Positions 1 through 5,621 of a DNA stretch of 6,459 nucleotides are shown here, piece by piece. The notes under the pieces are model-generated. The model did not search any database, was not told the origin of the DNA, and saw nothing but the letters and a program-made list of their open reading frames with translations. This stretch comes from Candidatus Muproteobacteria bacterium RIFCSPHIGHO2_01_FULL_65_16 (lineage in GTDB: Bacteria > Pseudomonadota > Gammaproteobacteria > Acidiferrobacterales > Sulfurifustaceae): contig MFSY01000072.1 of assembly GCA_001785175.1 (NCBI GenBank), positions 1 to 6,459 of the forward strand, in the 5' to 3' direction. Within the stretch, counting starts at the first letter, position 1; each line of letters opens with the position of its first letter. A program made the translations under genes and the position numbers.

Positions 1-32
1 CCTCGTTCGCACCGAAACGAAATTTGGTTTCC

Positions 33-416
33 TTAGTGCAGCGTGCGCGGCACGCTCAGGGTGAACGCCGGGATCTCGGCGTCGAAGCGGGTGCCGTCGT
101 CGGCGACCAACTGGTAGCTGCCGCGCATGATCCCGACCGGGGTCTCGAGGATGGTGCCGCTCGTGTACTCGAAGCTGGTGCCGGGCGCGATGTGGGGTTG
201 CTCGCCGACCACGCCGTCGCCGCGCACCTCCTGGATCTTGTCGTTGGCGTCGGTGATGACCCAGTGGCGCGTGACCAGGCGCGCCGGCACGCTGCCGGCG
301 TTGGTGATGGTCACGGTGTAGGCGAACACATAGCGCCTGCTGGCCGGCGCCGACTGCGAGGCGACGTAGCTCGTCCTGATGGTGATCTCGATGCGGTGCG
401 GGTCGTGCTCGGTCAT
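33..416 (-). CDS. apaG: ApaG family protein (Co2+/Mg2+ efflux-associated, ApaG domain)
   Basis: The 127-residue product matches the usual ApaG length of about 125. The family is a small fibronectin-III-like beta sandwich. In enterobacteria it is named for its link to cobalt/magnesium phenotypes and its place beside apaH, and its biochemical role remains unclear. Visible family signatures are RYVFAYTVTITN at residues 28-39, the glycine-rich GDGVVGEQPHIAPG at 66-79, YTSG at 84-87 and ETPVGIMRGSY at 91-101. I chose the ATG at 414-416 because it gives the normal N-terminus. An in-frame TTG at 450-452 would add 12 residues (HNRRALFRFAP) unlike the family. Neither start has a clear ribosome binding site. 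The gene is the last of the string, 52 bases after the DUF2784 gene. The 32 bases beyond its stop show no convincing terminator. Identification is firm; function is not. Confidence 0.95.
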   Translation of the reverse strand: MTEHDPHRIEITIRTSYVASQSAPASRRYVFAYTVTITNAGSVPARLVTRHWVITDANDKIQEVRGDGVVGEQPHIAPGTSFEYTSGTILETPVGIMRGSYQLVADDGTRFDAEIPAFTLSVPRTLH

Positions 417-468
417 GGGCGCAAAGCGGAATAGTGCGCGCCTATTGTGCAACGTCCGGCGGATTTTT

Positions 469-870
469 TCACCCCTTGCGCCGCGGCGGATAGAGGATGA
501 GAGTCAATATCACCACGGCCGCGAACAGCGTGTAGACAACGGTGAACACCCACTCGGGCGCGGCGTAGAAAAGAAATCTGCCCACCCAGTAGCGAATGAA
601 GCCCGTCCCATAGCCGGCGGCGCCGGCGCGGACGCGCAGGGCGTTCTCCAGCGTCGTCAGCGGACAGATCACCCCGAACCAGGCCTCGAGCACGACGAAC
701 CCGATCGCGACCAGGTGCGCCAGGCGAAACAGCACGCCGCGCGTCCAGCGCCAGGACCGGACCCAGCCGGCGAGTATCAGCGTCAGGCCGCCGACCACGA
801 ACAGCACGAACGCCGCATGCAGCAGCAGCACGGCGTCGGCCAGCAGGCCGTAGGGTCCGGCGGCCGTCAT
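469..870 (-). CDS. DUF2784 family integral membrane protein
   Basis: This is a 133-residue, strongly hydrophobic protein. Membrane segments are visible at roughly residues 8-36, 48-68 and 105-127, with basic loops (RSWRWTR at 38-44) and a basic C-terminal tail (PPRRKG). The motif VICPLTTLENALR at 68-80, and the later FIRYW...PEWVFTVVYTLF stretch at 91-116, are hallmarks of DUF2784 as I know it. The family has no established function. The start is set by a four-base ATGA overlap with the apaH stop (867-870), which implies translational coupling. A weak GGGA lies just upstream. A longer reading frame continues upstream of this ATG, but it is only the shadow of apaH. The gene sits between apaH and apaG, so it is presumably co-transcribed with both. 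An envelope role is inferred only from its hydrophobicity. Confidence 0.88.
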   Translation of the reverse strand: MTAAGPYGLLADAVLLLHAAFVLFVVGGLTLILAGWVRSWRWTRGVLFRLAHLVAIGFVVLEAWFGVICPLTTLENALRVRAGAAGYGTGFIRYWVGRFLFYAAPEWVFTVVYTLFAAVVILTLILYPPRRKG

Positions 871-1700
871 TGTCCCGGCGCCCATTGCCGCCGGCAGGGG
901 ACGGCGAAGAATTCCTCGTGCCCGCGCGCCAGGCGCACCGCCGTCAGCGTCCGCCCCCAGAGACAGCCGCTGTCGAGGCCGATGACGTTGTCGCGCTTCC
1001 AGACGCCGAGCGTGGACCAGTGGCCGAAGACGATGCGCAGGCCGGCGCTCTTCCGGCCCGGCACCTGGAACCACGGCCGGAGCCGCGGCGGCTGGCTGCC
1101 GGGCGCGCCCTTCGGCCCCAGGTCCATGCGGCCGGCGGCGTCGCAGTAGCGCAGGCGCGTGAACACGTTGACGATCAGGCGCAGCCGCTCCCAGCCGCGC
1201 AGCGACTCGTCCCAGGCGTCCGGTTGATCGCCGTACATGTGCGCAAAAAATTCTTCCGCCCCGGGTCCCCGCAGCACCGCCTCCACCTCGGTCGCGCGGC
1301 GCCGCAGGGCGGGGAGATCCCACGCCGGCAGGGCGCCGGCGTGGAGCAGGGTGTAGCCCAGGTCTTCGTCGTGGTGCAGCAGCGGCCGCGCGCGCAACCA
1401 GGCGAGCAGCTCGTCGCGGTCGGGCGCGGTCAGGATATCCGTGAGCGTGTCGTGGCGCTTGCGCTCGGCGCGGCCGGCGGCGAGCGCGAGCAGGTGCAGG
1501 TCGTGATTGCCCAGCACCGTGACCGCGCGCGCGCCGAGGCCCATCACGAAACGCACGACGGCCGCCGACTGCGGGCCGCGGTTGACCAGATCGCCGGTGA
1601 ACCAGAGGGAATCGTGCGCGGGGTCGAACCGGATCTTGCCGAGCAGCGCCTCCAGGGCGTCGTCGCACCCCTGGACGTCGCCGACGGCGTAGACGGCCAT
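867..1700 (-). CDS. apaH: Symmetrical bis(5'-nucleosyl)-tetraphosphatase ApaH
   Basis: ApaH hydrolyses diadenosine tetraphosphate symmetrically to two ADP. It belongs to the calcineurin-like (PPP) metallophosphoesterases and acts in the cytoplasm. The product has 277 residues, against 280 for the E. coli enzyme. Metal-binding and catalytic motifs appear in order: GDVQG at 7-11, GDLVNRG at 36-42, GNHDLH at 64-69, LLHAG at 118-122, FGHWSTLG at 225-232 and GLDSGCLWG at 241-249. The first motif has Q where E. coli has H; I believe this variant is common in ApaH of other gammaproteobacteria, so it is not a defect. The start ATG shares one base with the TGA of the preceding peptidase gene (TGATG), and no Shine-Dalgarno is visible, so translation probably depends on coupling. 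The reading frame is open for 55 more codons upstream, but that part overlaps the peptidase and resembles no ApaH. Confidence 0.97.
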   Translation of the reverse strand: MAVYAVGDVQGCDDALEALLGKIRFDPAHDSLWFTGDLVNRGPQSAAVVRFVMGLGARAVTVLGNHDLHLLALAAGRAERKRHDTLTDILTAPDRDELLAWLRARPLLHHDEDLGYTLLHAGALPAWDLPALRRRATEVEAVLRGPGAEEFFAHMYGDQPDAWDESLRGWERLRLIVNVFTRLRYCDAAGRMDLGPKGAPGSQPPRLRPWFQVPGRKSAGLRIVFGHWSTLGVWKRDNVIGLDSGCLWGRTLTAVRLARGHEEFFAVPCRRQWAPGQ

Positions 1701-2665
1701 CAGGAGGCGTCTTTGGGCCCGAGCCAGCCGGCCATGTCGAGGGCGGCCTTGACCAGCGCGCTGACTATGCCCGGCTCGCAGGCCGAGTGCCCGGCGTCGG
1801 GAATGATCTCGAGCCGCGCCCCGGACCAGGCGCGGTGCAGCTCCCAGGCGCTCTGGATCGGGCACACCATGTCATAGCGCCCGTGGACGATCATGCCGGG
1901 GATGTTTTTCAGGCGGTGGGCGTGGCGCAGGATCTGGTCGGGCTCGAGAAAGGCGTCGTGCGCGAAGTAGTGCGCCTCGATGCGCGCGAGCGCGAGCGCC
2001 GTGCGCGGCGCGCTGAAAAAGTCGAGCACGGACTGGTTCGGCCTGAGCGTGGCGGCGCGTCCCTCCCACAGCGACCAGGCCTTGGCGCTGCTCATGCGCG
2101 CGATCTCGTCCTCGCCGGTGAGCCGGCGGTAATGGGCGCGCAGCAGGTCGTGGCGCTCGGTCTCGGGGATGGGCGCGACGAATTCCTGCCAGTGTTCGGG
2201 AAACACCCGGCTCGCACCTTCCTGGTAGAACCAGTGGATCTCCCACGGCCGGCACAGAAAAATCCCGCGCAGGATCAGCCCCTGCACGCGCTCCGGATGG
2301 GTCTCGGCGTACACCAGCGACAGCGTCGAGCCCCAGGAGCCGCCGAACAGCACCCAGCGCTCGATCCCGAGGTGGGCGCGGATCGCCTCCATGTCGGACA
2401 CGAGATGGCTGGTGGTGTTGTTTTCCAGCGACGCGTGGGGCGTGGAGCGGCCGGCGCCGCGCTGATCGAACAGGACGACGCGGTAGATGTTGGGGTCGAA
2501 GAAGCGGCGATGGAGCTCCTCGCAGCCCGCCCCCGGGCCGCCGTGCACGAACAGCACCGGCAGCCCCTTGGGATTGCCGCATTCCTCGACGTATAGCTCG
2601 TGCGGCGGCTCCACCGGCAGCCGGTGGGTCGCATATGGTTTTATTTCGGGAAAGAGCTTGTACAC
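1700..2665 (-). CDS. pip: Proline iminopeptidase (alpha/beta hydrolase, peptidase family S33)
   Basis: The enzyme releases N-terminal proline from peptides and is probably cytoplasmic, as no signal peptide is seen. At 321 residues it has the normal length for bacterial PIP. The opening LFPEIKPY (residues 4-11) is characteristic. HGGPGAG at 41-47 forms the oxyanion region and FDQRGAGRS lies at 66-74. The nucleophile elbow GGSWGS at 108-113 gives Ser110, with Asp265 in GRYD and His293 in DAGHSACEP completing the triad. All three lie exactly three residues before the numbers I recall for the Serratia enzyme (113, 268, 296). The start is a GTG. The six codons upstream hold no other start before the in-frame TGA of the MBL gene, so it is the only full-length choice; a weak GGA precedes it. 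The gene begins 18 bases after the MBL gene and overlaps apaH by one base. Confidence 0.95.
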   Translation of the reverse strand: MYKLFPEIKPYATHRLPVEPPHELYVEECGNPKGLPVLFVHGGPGAGCEELHRRFFDPNIYRVVLFDQRGAGRSTPHASLENNTTSHLVSDMEAIRAHLGIERWVLFGGSWGSTLSLVYAETHPERVQGLILRGIFLCRPWEIHWFYQEGASRVFPEHWQEFVAPIPETERHDLLRAHYRRLTGEDEIARMSSAKAWSLWEGRAATLRPNQSVLDFFSAPRTALALARIEAHYFAHDAFLEPDQILRHAHRLKNIPGMIVHGRYDMVCPIQSAWELHRAWSGARLEIIPDAGHSACEPGIVSALVKAALDMAGWLGPKDAS

Positions 2666-2683
2666 GCTATCCGCGGGGCGCCG

Positions 2684-3637
2684 TCAGAACGCCTCGGACT
2701 CGATCTGCAGGTAGACGACGCCGATCGTGCGCCCGATCACGTCATTGAAGTTTTTCCAGTCCTTATAGGCGGCGAGTTCCCGGATCACCTGGTCCTTCAT
2801 CTCGTAGTCGCCCAGTCCCCGGTCGTGGTATTTTTTGACCGCCGCGCGCAGCGCCGTGAGGAAGTTTCGGTAGCCCACGACGATAGCGCGTCCGCCGCTC
2901 TGGCCGTGGCCGGGGACGAAATGCCGCGCCTTGGAGGCGAGCGCCGCGTCGAGCGCCGCGAGCTGTCCCTTGAGATTGCCGTCGTCCATGCGCCGCAGCA
3001 CCCGGTTCAGGCCGTTGTCGCCGAGGAACAGCACGCCTTCCTCGACCACCTCGATCATGATGTCGGTGTCGGTGTGGGCCCTATCATTATGATAGATGCG
3101 GAAGCGCAGGTTATGAAGCTTGAGGGCCTCGCCGGCGCCGGCGCCGACGCCGAGGTCCGGGGGGCGGGCGACGGTGCCGCGCGTCGCCCCCGCCGTCATG
3201 GTGTCCAGGATATTGACCCAGCCCGCGCCGGCGCCGGCCCTGGCCTGTTCGATCATCTTCGGATGGGCGTAGATCACCGCCTTGGGGAAGGCGTGTTTGA
3301 TCGCCTGATTGCCGAGCCAGTGGTCGCCGTGGATGTGGGTGTTGAAGACGGCGATCACCGGCGCGCCGGTGACGGCGGCGATCTTGTCCAGCACCATCTC
3401 GCCCACCTGCACGCTCGACCCCGGGTCAATCACCACCACGCCCGCGCTCGTGAGCACAAAGGCGGGGTTGTTGGCGAATCCCTGGTTTTCCTGGCTCGGC
3501 ATGCCGAGCGGCCCGTGGATCACATAGACGCGGTCGGTGATCTTCGCCGCCGCGTAATCGCCGTGGATGGGCGGGGCCTTGGTCTCGCCGCAGGCGACCA
3601 GGAGCAGCAACGCGGCGACGGCGGTTTTTTTGGACAT
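2684..3637 (-). CDS. MBL-fold metallohydrolase, predicted lipoprotein
   Basis: This 317-residue metallo-beta-lactamase-fold protein has a complete predicted metal site: HIHGDH at 101-106, His188 in AHTDTD, Asp207 in FLGDN and His244 in PGHG. The N-terminus is a lipoprotein signal: K3-K4, a hydrophobic core at 5-14 and a lipobox LVAC ending at Cys16. The mature protein is therefore probably lipid-anchored outside the inner membrane. The stretch NQGFANNPAFVLTSAGVVVIDPG (51-73) recalls SoxH-like and quinoprotein-relay zinc hydrolases, but I cannot assign a substrate. Two Gly-Ala rich stretches (134-139 and 164-169) are encoded by near-identical GC repeats about 100 bases apart and may be loop expansions. 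The ATG is well placed: GGAG lies nine bases upstream, at 3647-3650. It is the first gene after the intergenic element and a candidate promoter. Fold confidence is high, specificity low. Confidence 0.9.
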   Translation of the reverse strand: MSKKTAVAALLLLVACGETKAPPIHGDYAAAKITDRVYVIHGPLGMPSQENQGFANNPAFVLTSAGVVVIDPGSSVQVGEMVLDKIAAVTGAPVIAVFNTHIHGDHWLGNQAIKHAFPKAVIYAHPKMIEQARAGAGAGWVNILDTMTAGATRGTVARPPDLGVGAGAGEALKLHNLRFRIYHNDRAHTDTDIMIEVVEEGVLFLGDNGLNRVLRRMDDGNLKGQLAALDAALASKARHFVPGHGQSGGRAIVVGYRNFLTALRAAVKKYHDRGLGDYEMKDQVIRELAAYKDWKNFNDVIGRTIGVVYLQIESEAF

Positions 3638-3672
3638 CGGTGGGGACTCCGGATGCGGTTCTTGGGGCGGCC

Positions 3673-3699
3673 AGTATAGCCTCGCGCCACGGCCGCCAA
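3673..3699 (-). promoter_or_regulatory. Candidate sigma-70 promoter for the MBL-pip-apaH string
   Basis: Read on the minus strand, TATACT at 3678-3673 matches five of six bases of the -10 consensus. TTGGCG at 3699-3694 matches four of six of the -35 consensus, with a short 15-base spacer. A start near 3666 would give a leader of about 30 bases, with the GGAG ribosome binding site at 3647-3650. It lies in the only sizeable gap ahead of the five-gene string, which fits. The -35 box is weak and the spacer is off the 17-base optimum, so the -10 box is the main support. Confidence 0.42.
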
Positions 3700-3734
3700 A
3701 AGCCGGGGCGACGCGCTAGGGAAGTCCTGATTAA

Positions 3735-3764
3735 GCCGTCATTCTGGCGTAAGCCGGAATCCAG
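3735..3764 (+). repeat. Left hairpin module of the element
   Basis: This 30-base module reads GCCGTCAT, stem TCTGGC, loop GTAA, stem GCCGGA, ATCCAG. The six-base stem pairs fully, allowing one T-G wobble, and extends by two more A-T pairs. It is the forward copy of the module found inverted at 3797-3826. Confidence 0.8.
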
Positions 3765-3770
3765 GCTTTG

Positions 3771-3795
3771 AAAAAGCATCGGCCGTAAGGCCGAT
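3771..3795 (-). terminator. Terminator-like hairpin inside the element, following metF and the RMD1-like gene
   Basis: On the minus strand a perfect seven-base stem, ATCGGCC with GGCCGAT (3795-3789 and 3784-3778) around a TTAC loop, is followed after two bases by TTTTT (3775-3771). It lies about 55 bases after the stop of the RMD1-like gene and could end the metF unit before the downstream promoter. The T tract is short, and competing folding by the two outer modules may weaken it. Confidence 0.45.
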
Positions 3796-3796
3796 T

Positions 3797-3826
3797 CTGG
3801 ATGCCAGCTTTCGCTGGCATGACGGC
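3797..3826 (-). repeat. Right hairpin module of the element, inverted copy
   Basis: On the minus strand this reads GCCGTCAT, stem GCCAGC, loop GAAA, stem GCTGGC, ATCCAG. It has the same length and layout as the left module and is identical at 24 of 30 positions. All six differences fall in the hairpin, where pairing is kept. Confidence 0.8.
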
Positions 3827-3850
3827 TTTAACTGCTTATTCAGAGCTTCC

Positions 3851-4666
3851 CTAGCGCCCGCCCCAGATCTCGTAGGTGTAGAGCAGCACCTCGAACACGA
3901 TCAGGGCCACGATGTACCACTCGACGCGCAGCATGCTGCGGTTCTGCATCAGGTTCACCGCGGTCTCGGCGGTGCGGCCGATGAGCGCGAGCTTGCGCTC
4001 CAGCACCGTGTTGCGCTCGCGCGTCTCGTACTCGTTTTCCAGGCGCAGAAACAGCCGCTCGAGTTCCGGGTGATCCCACAGGATATCGGGTTTGTCCTGG
4101 ATCTCCACGCGCCCGGTCATCTTGTGCTGCACCAGCAGCGTGCCGCCGATGTGGCGCAGCAGCTCCTTCAGCCGCCGCCCGCCGCCGAGCGGCCGATCCA
4201 GGTGCAGCGCCAGCGGCTCGATCAGATCGAAAGCGTCCGCCATGGCGGACTCGTAGTACGCGAGCGCGACGCTGCGCGCCAGGATCTCGGCGATGATCTG
4301 CAGGCGCGGCAGACCCAGGTCGCCGACCCCGATGCCCTCGGGGGTGACGCCCTCGGCCGGTTTGGGCACGAGCGCGATCTGGGTGTCCTCGGTCTCCATG
4401 CGCCGCAGCGGCCGTTCGATGCGTTCGCGCAGTTCCTTGAGAAACGCCTTTTGTTCGGCCTCGCTCAGGTTGATGAGCACGGCCGCGCCGTAGCGGAACA
4501 GGATCGCGAGCCCGGCGGCGCCCGCCGGCAGCGCCAGCGGTCCGAGCGCGAGCGGCGGCTCGTAGAGGCCGCGCAGGTGCAGCCGCTCGCCGAGAAAGCA
4601 GGCGCGCACCGGGATCGGCTTGTCTTTCGGCAGGCGCGCCGTGAGGTCGGCTGGTTTTGTCGCCAT
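3851..4666 (-). CDS. RMD1/DUF155 family protein, C-terminal membrane anchor
   Basis: The 271-residue protein resembles the RMD1 (DUF155) family, which includes yeast Rmd1 and mitochondrial RMND1; the role of bacterial members is unknown. Supporting features are the N-terminal segment AILFRYGAAVLINLSE (54-69), the acidic-hydrophobic middle with LGLPRLQIIAEILARSVALAYYE (117-139), and the family-typical end. That end has a helical LERLFLRLENEYETRERNTVLERKL region (202-226, likely coiled coil), then EW at 249-250 and a membrane segment at about 251-266. No signal peptide is visible, so a tail-anchored cytoplasmic protein is likely. The start ATG has a GCGGGGG ribosome binding site eight bases upstream and no alternative start before the in-frame metF stop. 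It follows metF by 15 bases, so the two are surely co-transcribed. Its TAG stop straddles the boundary of the inserted element; the protein end looks intact. Confidence 0.88.
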   Translation of the reverse strand: MATKPADLTARLPKDKPIPVRACFLGERLHLRGLYEPPLALGPLALPAGAAGLAILFRYGAAVLINLSEAEQKAFLKELRERIERPLRRMETEDTQIALVPKPAEGVTPEGIGVGDLGLPRLQIIAEILARSVALAYYESAMADAFDLIEPLALHLDRPLGGGRRLKELLRHIGGTLLVQHKMTGRVEIQDKPDILWDHPELERLFLRLENEYETRERNTVLERKLALIGRTAETAVNLMQNRSMLRVEWYIVALIVFEVLLYTYEIWGGR

Positions 4667-4681
4667 CGGTTTGCCCCCGCT

Positions 4682-5527
4682 TTAAAGCCCGAGGCGCTCC
4701 CACAGGGCGCGCGCGGCGCCGGCGCGGTTGAGGGTGTAGAAGTGCAGCCCCGGGGCGCCGGCGGCGAGCAGTTTCTCGCACAGCGCGGTCGTGACGTCGA
4801 GCCCGAAGGCGCGGAGCGCGTCGAGATCGTCGCCGTAGCCCTCGAGGCGCTTGCGGACCCAGCGCGGGATCTCGGCGCCGCAGCCATCGGAGAAGCGCGC
4901 GAGTTGCTTGTAATTGGTGATCGGCATGATGCCCGGCACGATCGGGATGTCGAGGCCGAGCGCCTCGCAGTCGTCCACGAAGCGGCGGTAGGCGTCGGGG
5001 TTGTAAAAATACTGGGTGATGGCGGAGTCGGCGCCGGCGCGGACCTTGCGCGCGAAGTTTTCCAGATCGGTCGCGGCGCTCGGCGCCTCGGGGTGGATCT
5101 CCGGATAGGCCGCGACCTCGATGTGAAAATGCCGGCCGGTCTCGGCGCGGATGAAGGCCACGAGCTCGTTGGCGTGGCTGAAATCGCCCGCCGCCGGCGC
5201 GTCCTTGGGGCGGTCGCCGCGCAGCGCGACGATGCGACCGATGCCGAGCTCGCGGTAGGAGCGGAGCAGCTGCTTGACGTCCGCGCGCGTGGTGCCGGTG
5301 CAGGTGATGTGCGGCGCCGCCGTCAGCCCCCGGGCCTGAATCTCCTTGACGGTCTCGTAGGTGCCGGCGCGGATGCCGCCGCCGGCGCCGAAGGTCACGG
5401 AGAAGAACTTGGGCTTGAGCGGCGCGAGCTGGTTTATGGCGTCGCGCAGGCCGGCGCGGCCGTCGTCGTCCTTGGGCGGAAAGAACTCGAAGCTGAAGGC
5501 GCGCGGGAATTTTTTTTGGGAATTCAT
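4682..5527 (-). CDS. metF: Methylenetetrahydrofolate reductase [NAD(P)H]
   Basis: MetF is an FAD enzyme of the cytoplasm. It reduces 5,10-methylene-tetrahydrofolate to 5-methyl-tetrahydrofolate, the methyl donor for methionine synthesis. The product has 281 residues, slightly shorter than the 296 of E. coli because of a brief N-terminus. Signatures in order: SFEFFPPK at 12-19 with Glu14 (E. coli Glu28), SVTFGAGG at 43-50, the APHITC motif at 71-76, ALRGD at 101-105 with Asp105 (E. coli Asp120), AAYPEIHPEA at 139-148, ITQYFYN at 170-176, PGIMPI at 198-203 and HFYTLNRA at 262-269. The ATG is the only reasonable start, but no Shine-Dalgarno is visible; its leader is the AT-rich foot of the heptad-repeat hairpin. 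Codons 4-6 contain a run of eight A. It lies 94 bases after ahcY, a pairing that suits its place in the methyl cycle. Confidence 0.97.
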   Translation of the reverse strand: MNSQKKFPRAFSFEFFPPKDDDGRAGLRDAINQLAPLKPKFFSVTFGAGGGIRAGTYETVKEIQARGLTAAPHITCTGTTRADVKQLLRSYRELGIGRIVALRGDRPKDAPAAGDFSHANELVAFIRAETGRHFHIEVAAYPEIHPEAPSAATDLENFARKVRAGADSAITQYFYNPDAYRRFVDDCEALGLDIPIVPGIMPITNYKQLARFSDGCGAEIPRWVRKRLEGYGDDLDALRAFGLDVTTALCEKLLAAGAPGLHFYTLNRAGAARALWERLGL

Positions 5528-5539
5528 CTAAAATTAAAG

Positions 5540-5616
5540 AGTAGCAAGTCGCAAGTAGCAAGTGGCAAGTCGAAGGGGGGCTTTCCCTTGTAACTTGTCA
5601 CTTGCAACTTGCTACT
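5540..5616. repeat. Heptad-repeat foldback between ahcY and metF
   Basis: The left arm is a run of seven-base units, AGTAGCA, AGTCGCA, AGTAGCA, AGTGGCA (5540-5567), then a degenerate unit. The right arm, read on the other strand from 5616, is AGTAGCA, AGTTGCA, AGTGACA, AGTTACA. The two arms match at 23 of 28 positions, with the outermost ten bases perfect. The apex is closed by AAGGG at 5573-5577 and CCCTT at 5585-5589. On the ahcY-metF transcript this forms a long imperfect hairpin followed by CTCTTTAATTTTAG, then the metF start. It could be an attenuator, a weak terminator, an RNA-stability element or simply a dispersed repeat. Confidence 0.8.
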
Positions 5617-5621
5617 GCATT

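Larger units (their letters stand above)
3719..3851. mobile_element. 133-bp MITE-like/BIME-like element with terminal inverted repeats
   Basis: The ends are perfect inverted copies, GGGAAG at 3719-3724 and CTTCCC at 3846-3851, and pairing continues imperfectly inward (CCTGA against TCAGA). Each end is flanked by TA (3717-3718 and 3852-3853), as expected for a two-base TA target duplication. With the flanks included, the perfect inverted repeat is 12 bases: GCGCTAGGGAAG at 3713-3724 and its complement at 3846-3857. A second inverted pair, AAGCCGTCAT at 3733-3742 and its complement at 3819-3828, nests inside. Three short hairpins fill the interior. There is no coding capacity, so any transposase must act in trans. 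The interior contains the widespread proteobacterial repeat theme GTCAT-hairpin-ATCCAG. A MITE and a REP/BIME are both possible. The outer repeats plus TA favour a MITE; the internal arms resemble REP pairs. Confidence 0.75.

Noticed and set aside
14..31. Possible terminator after apaG (GAAAC with GTTTC)
   Set aside because: The stem is only five A/T-rich bases around an eight-base loop with no following T run.
417..468. Promoter in the 52-base gap before apaG, with TTGCAC as a -35 box
   Set aside because: No -10 box lies at a usable distance; the nearest TATT-like string is too close, and the gap is short enough for readthrough from apaH.
871..1668. Long minus-strand frame continuing upstream of the DUF2784 start, giving a 399-residue product
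   Set aside because: The upstream part is the apaH gene read in another frame (Arg/Ala/Pro-rich). Only the last 133 residues look like protein, and they begin at the ATGA overlap.
1701..1865. N-terminal extension of ApaH by 55 codons
   Set aside because: It lies wholly inside pip in another frame and resembles no ApaH; family alignment starts at MAVYAVGDVQG.
2600..3679. A 359-codon plus-strand frame opposite the MBL gene
   Set aside because: It is a shadow of the MBL gene, rich in Asp-Val-His-Ala patterns from the reverse complement, with no recognisable domain.
3426..3779. Small minus-strand frame starting within the intergenic element
   Set aside because: Its start is a translation of the repeat itself (SLDSGLRQNDG-like), a common false gene call at such repeats, and the rest overlaps the MBL gene.
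4070..5593. A 507-codon open frame on the plus strand opposite metF and the RMD1-like gene
   Set aside because: It is antisense to two well-supported genes, its product is low-complexity Ala/Arg/Gly/Val typical of high-GC shadow frames, and it runs through the heptad repeat.
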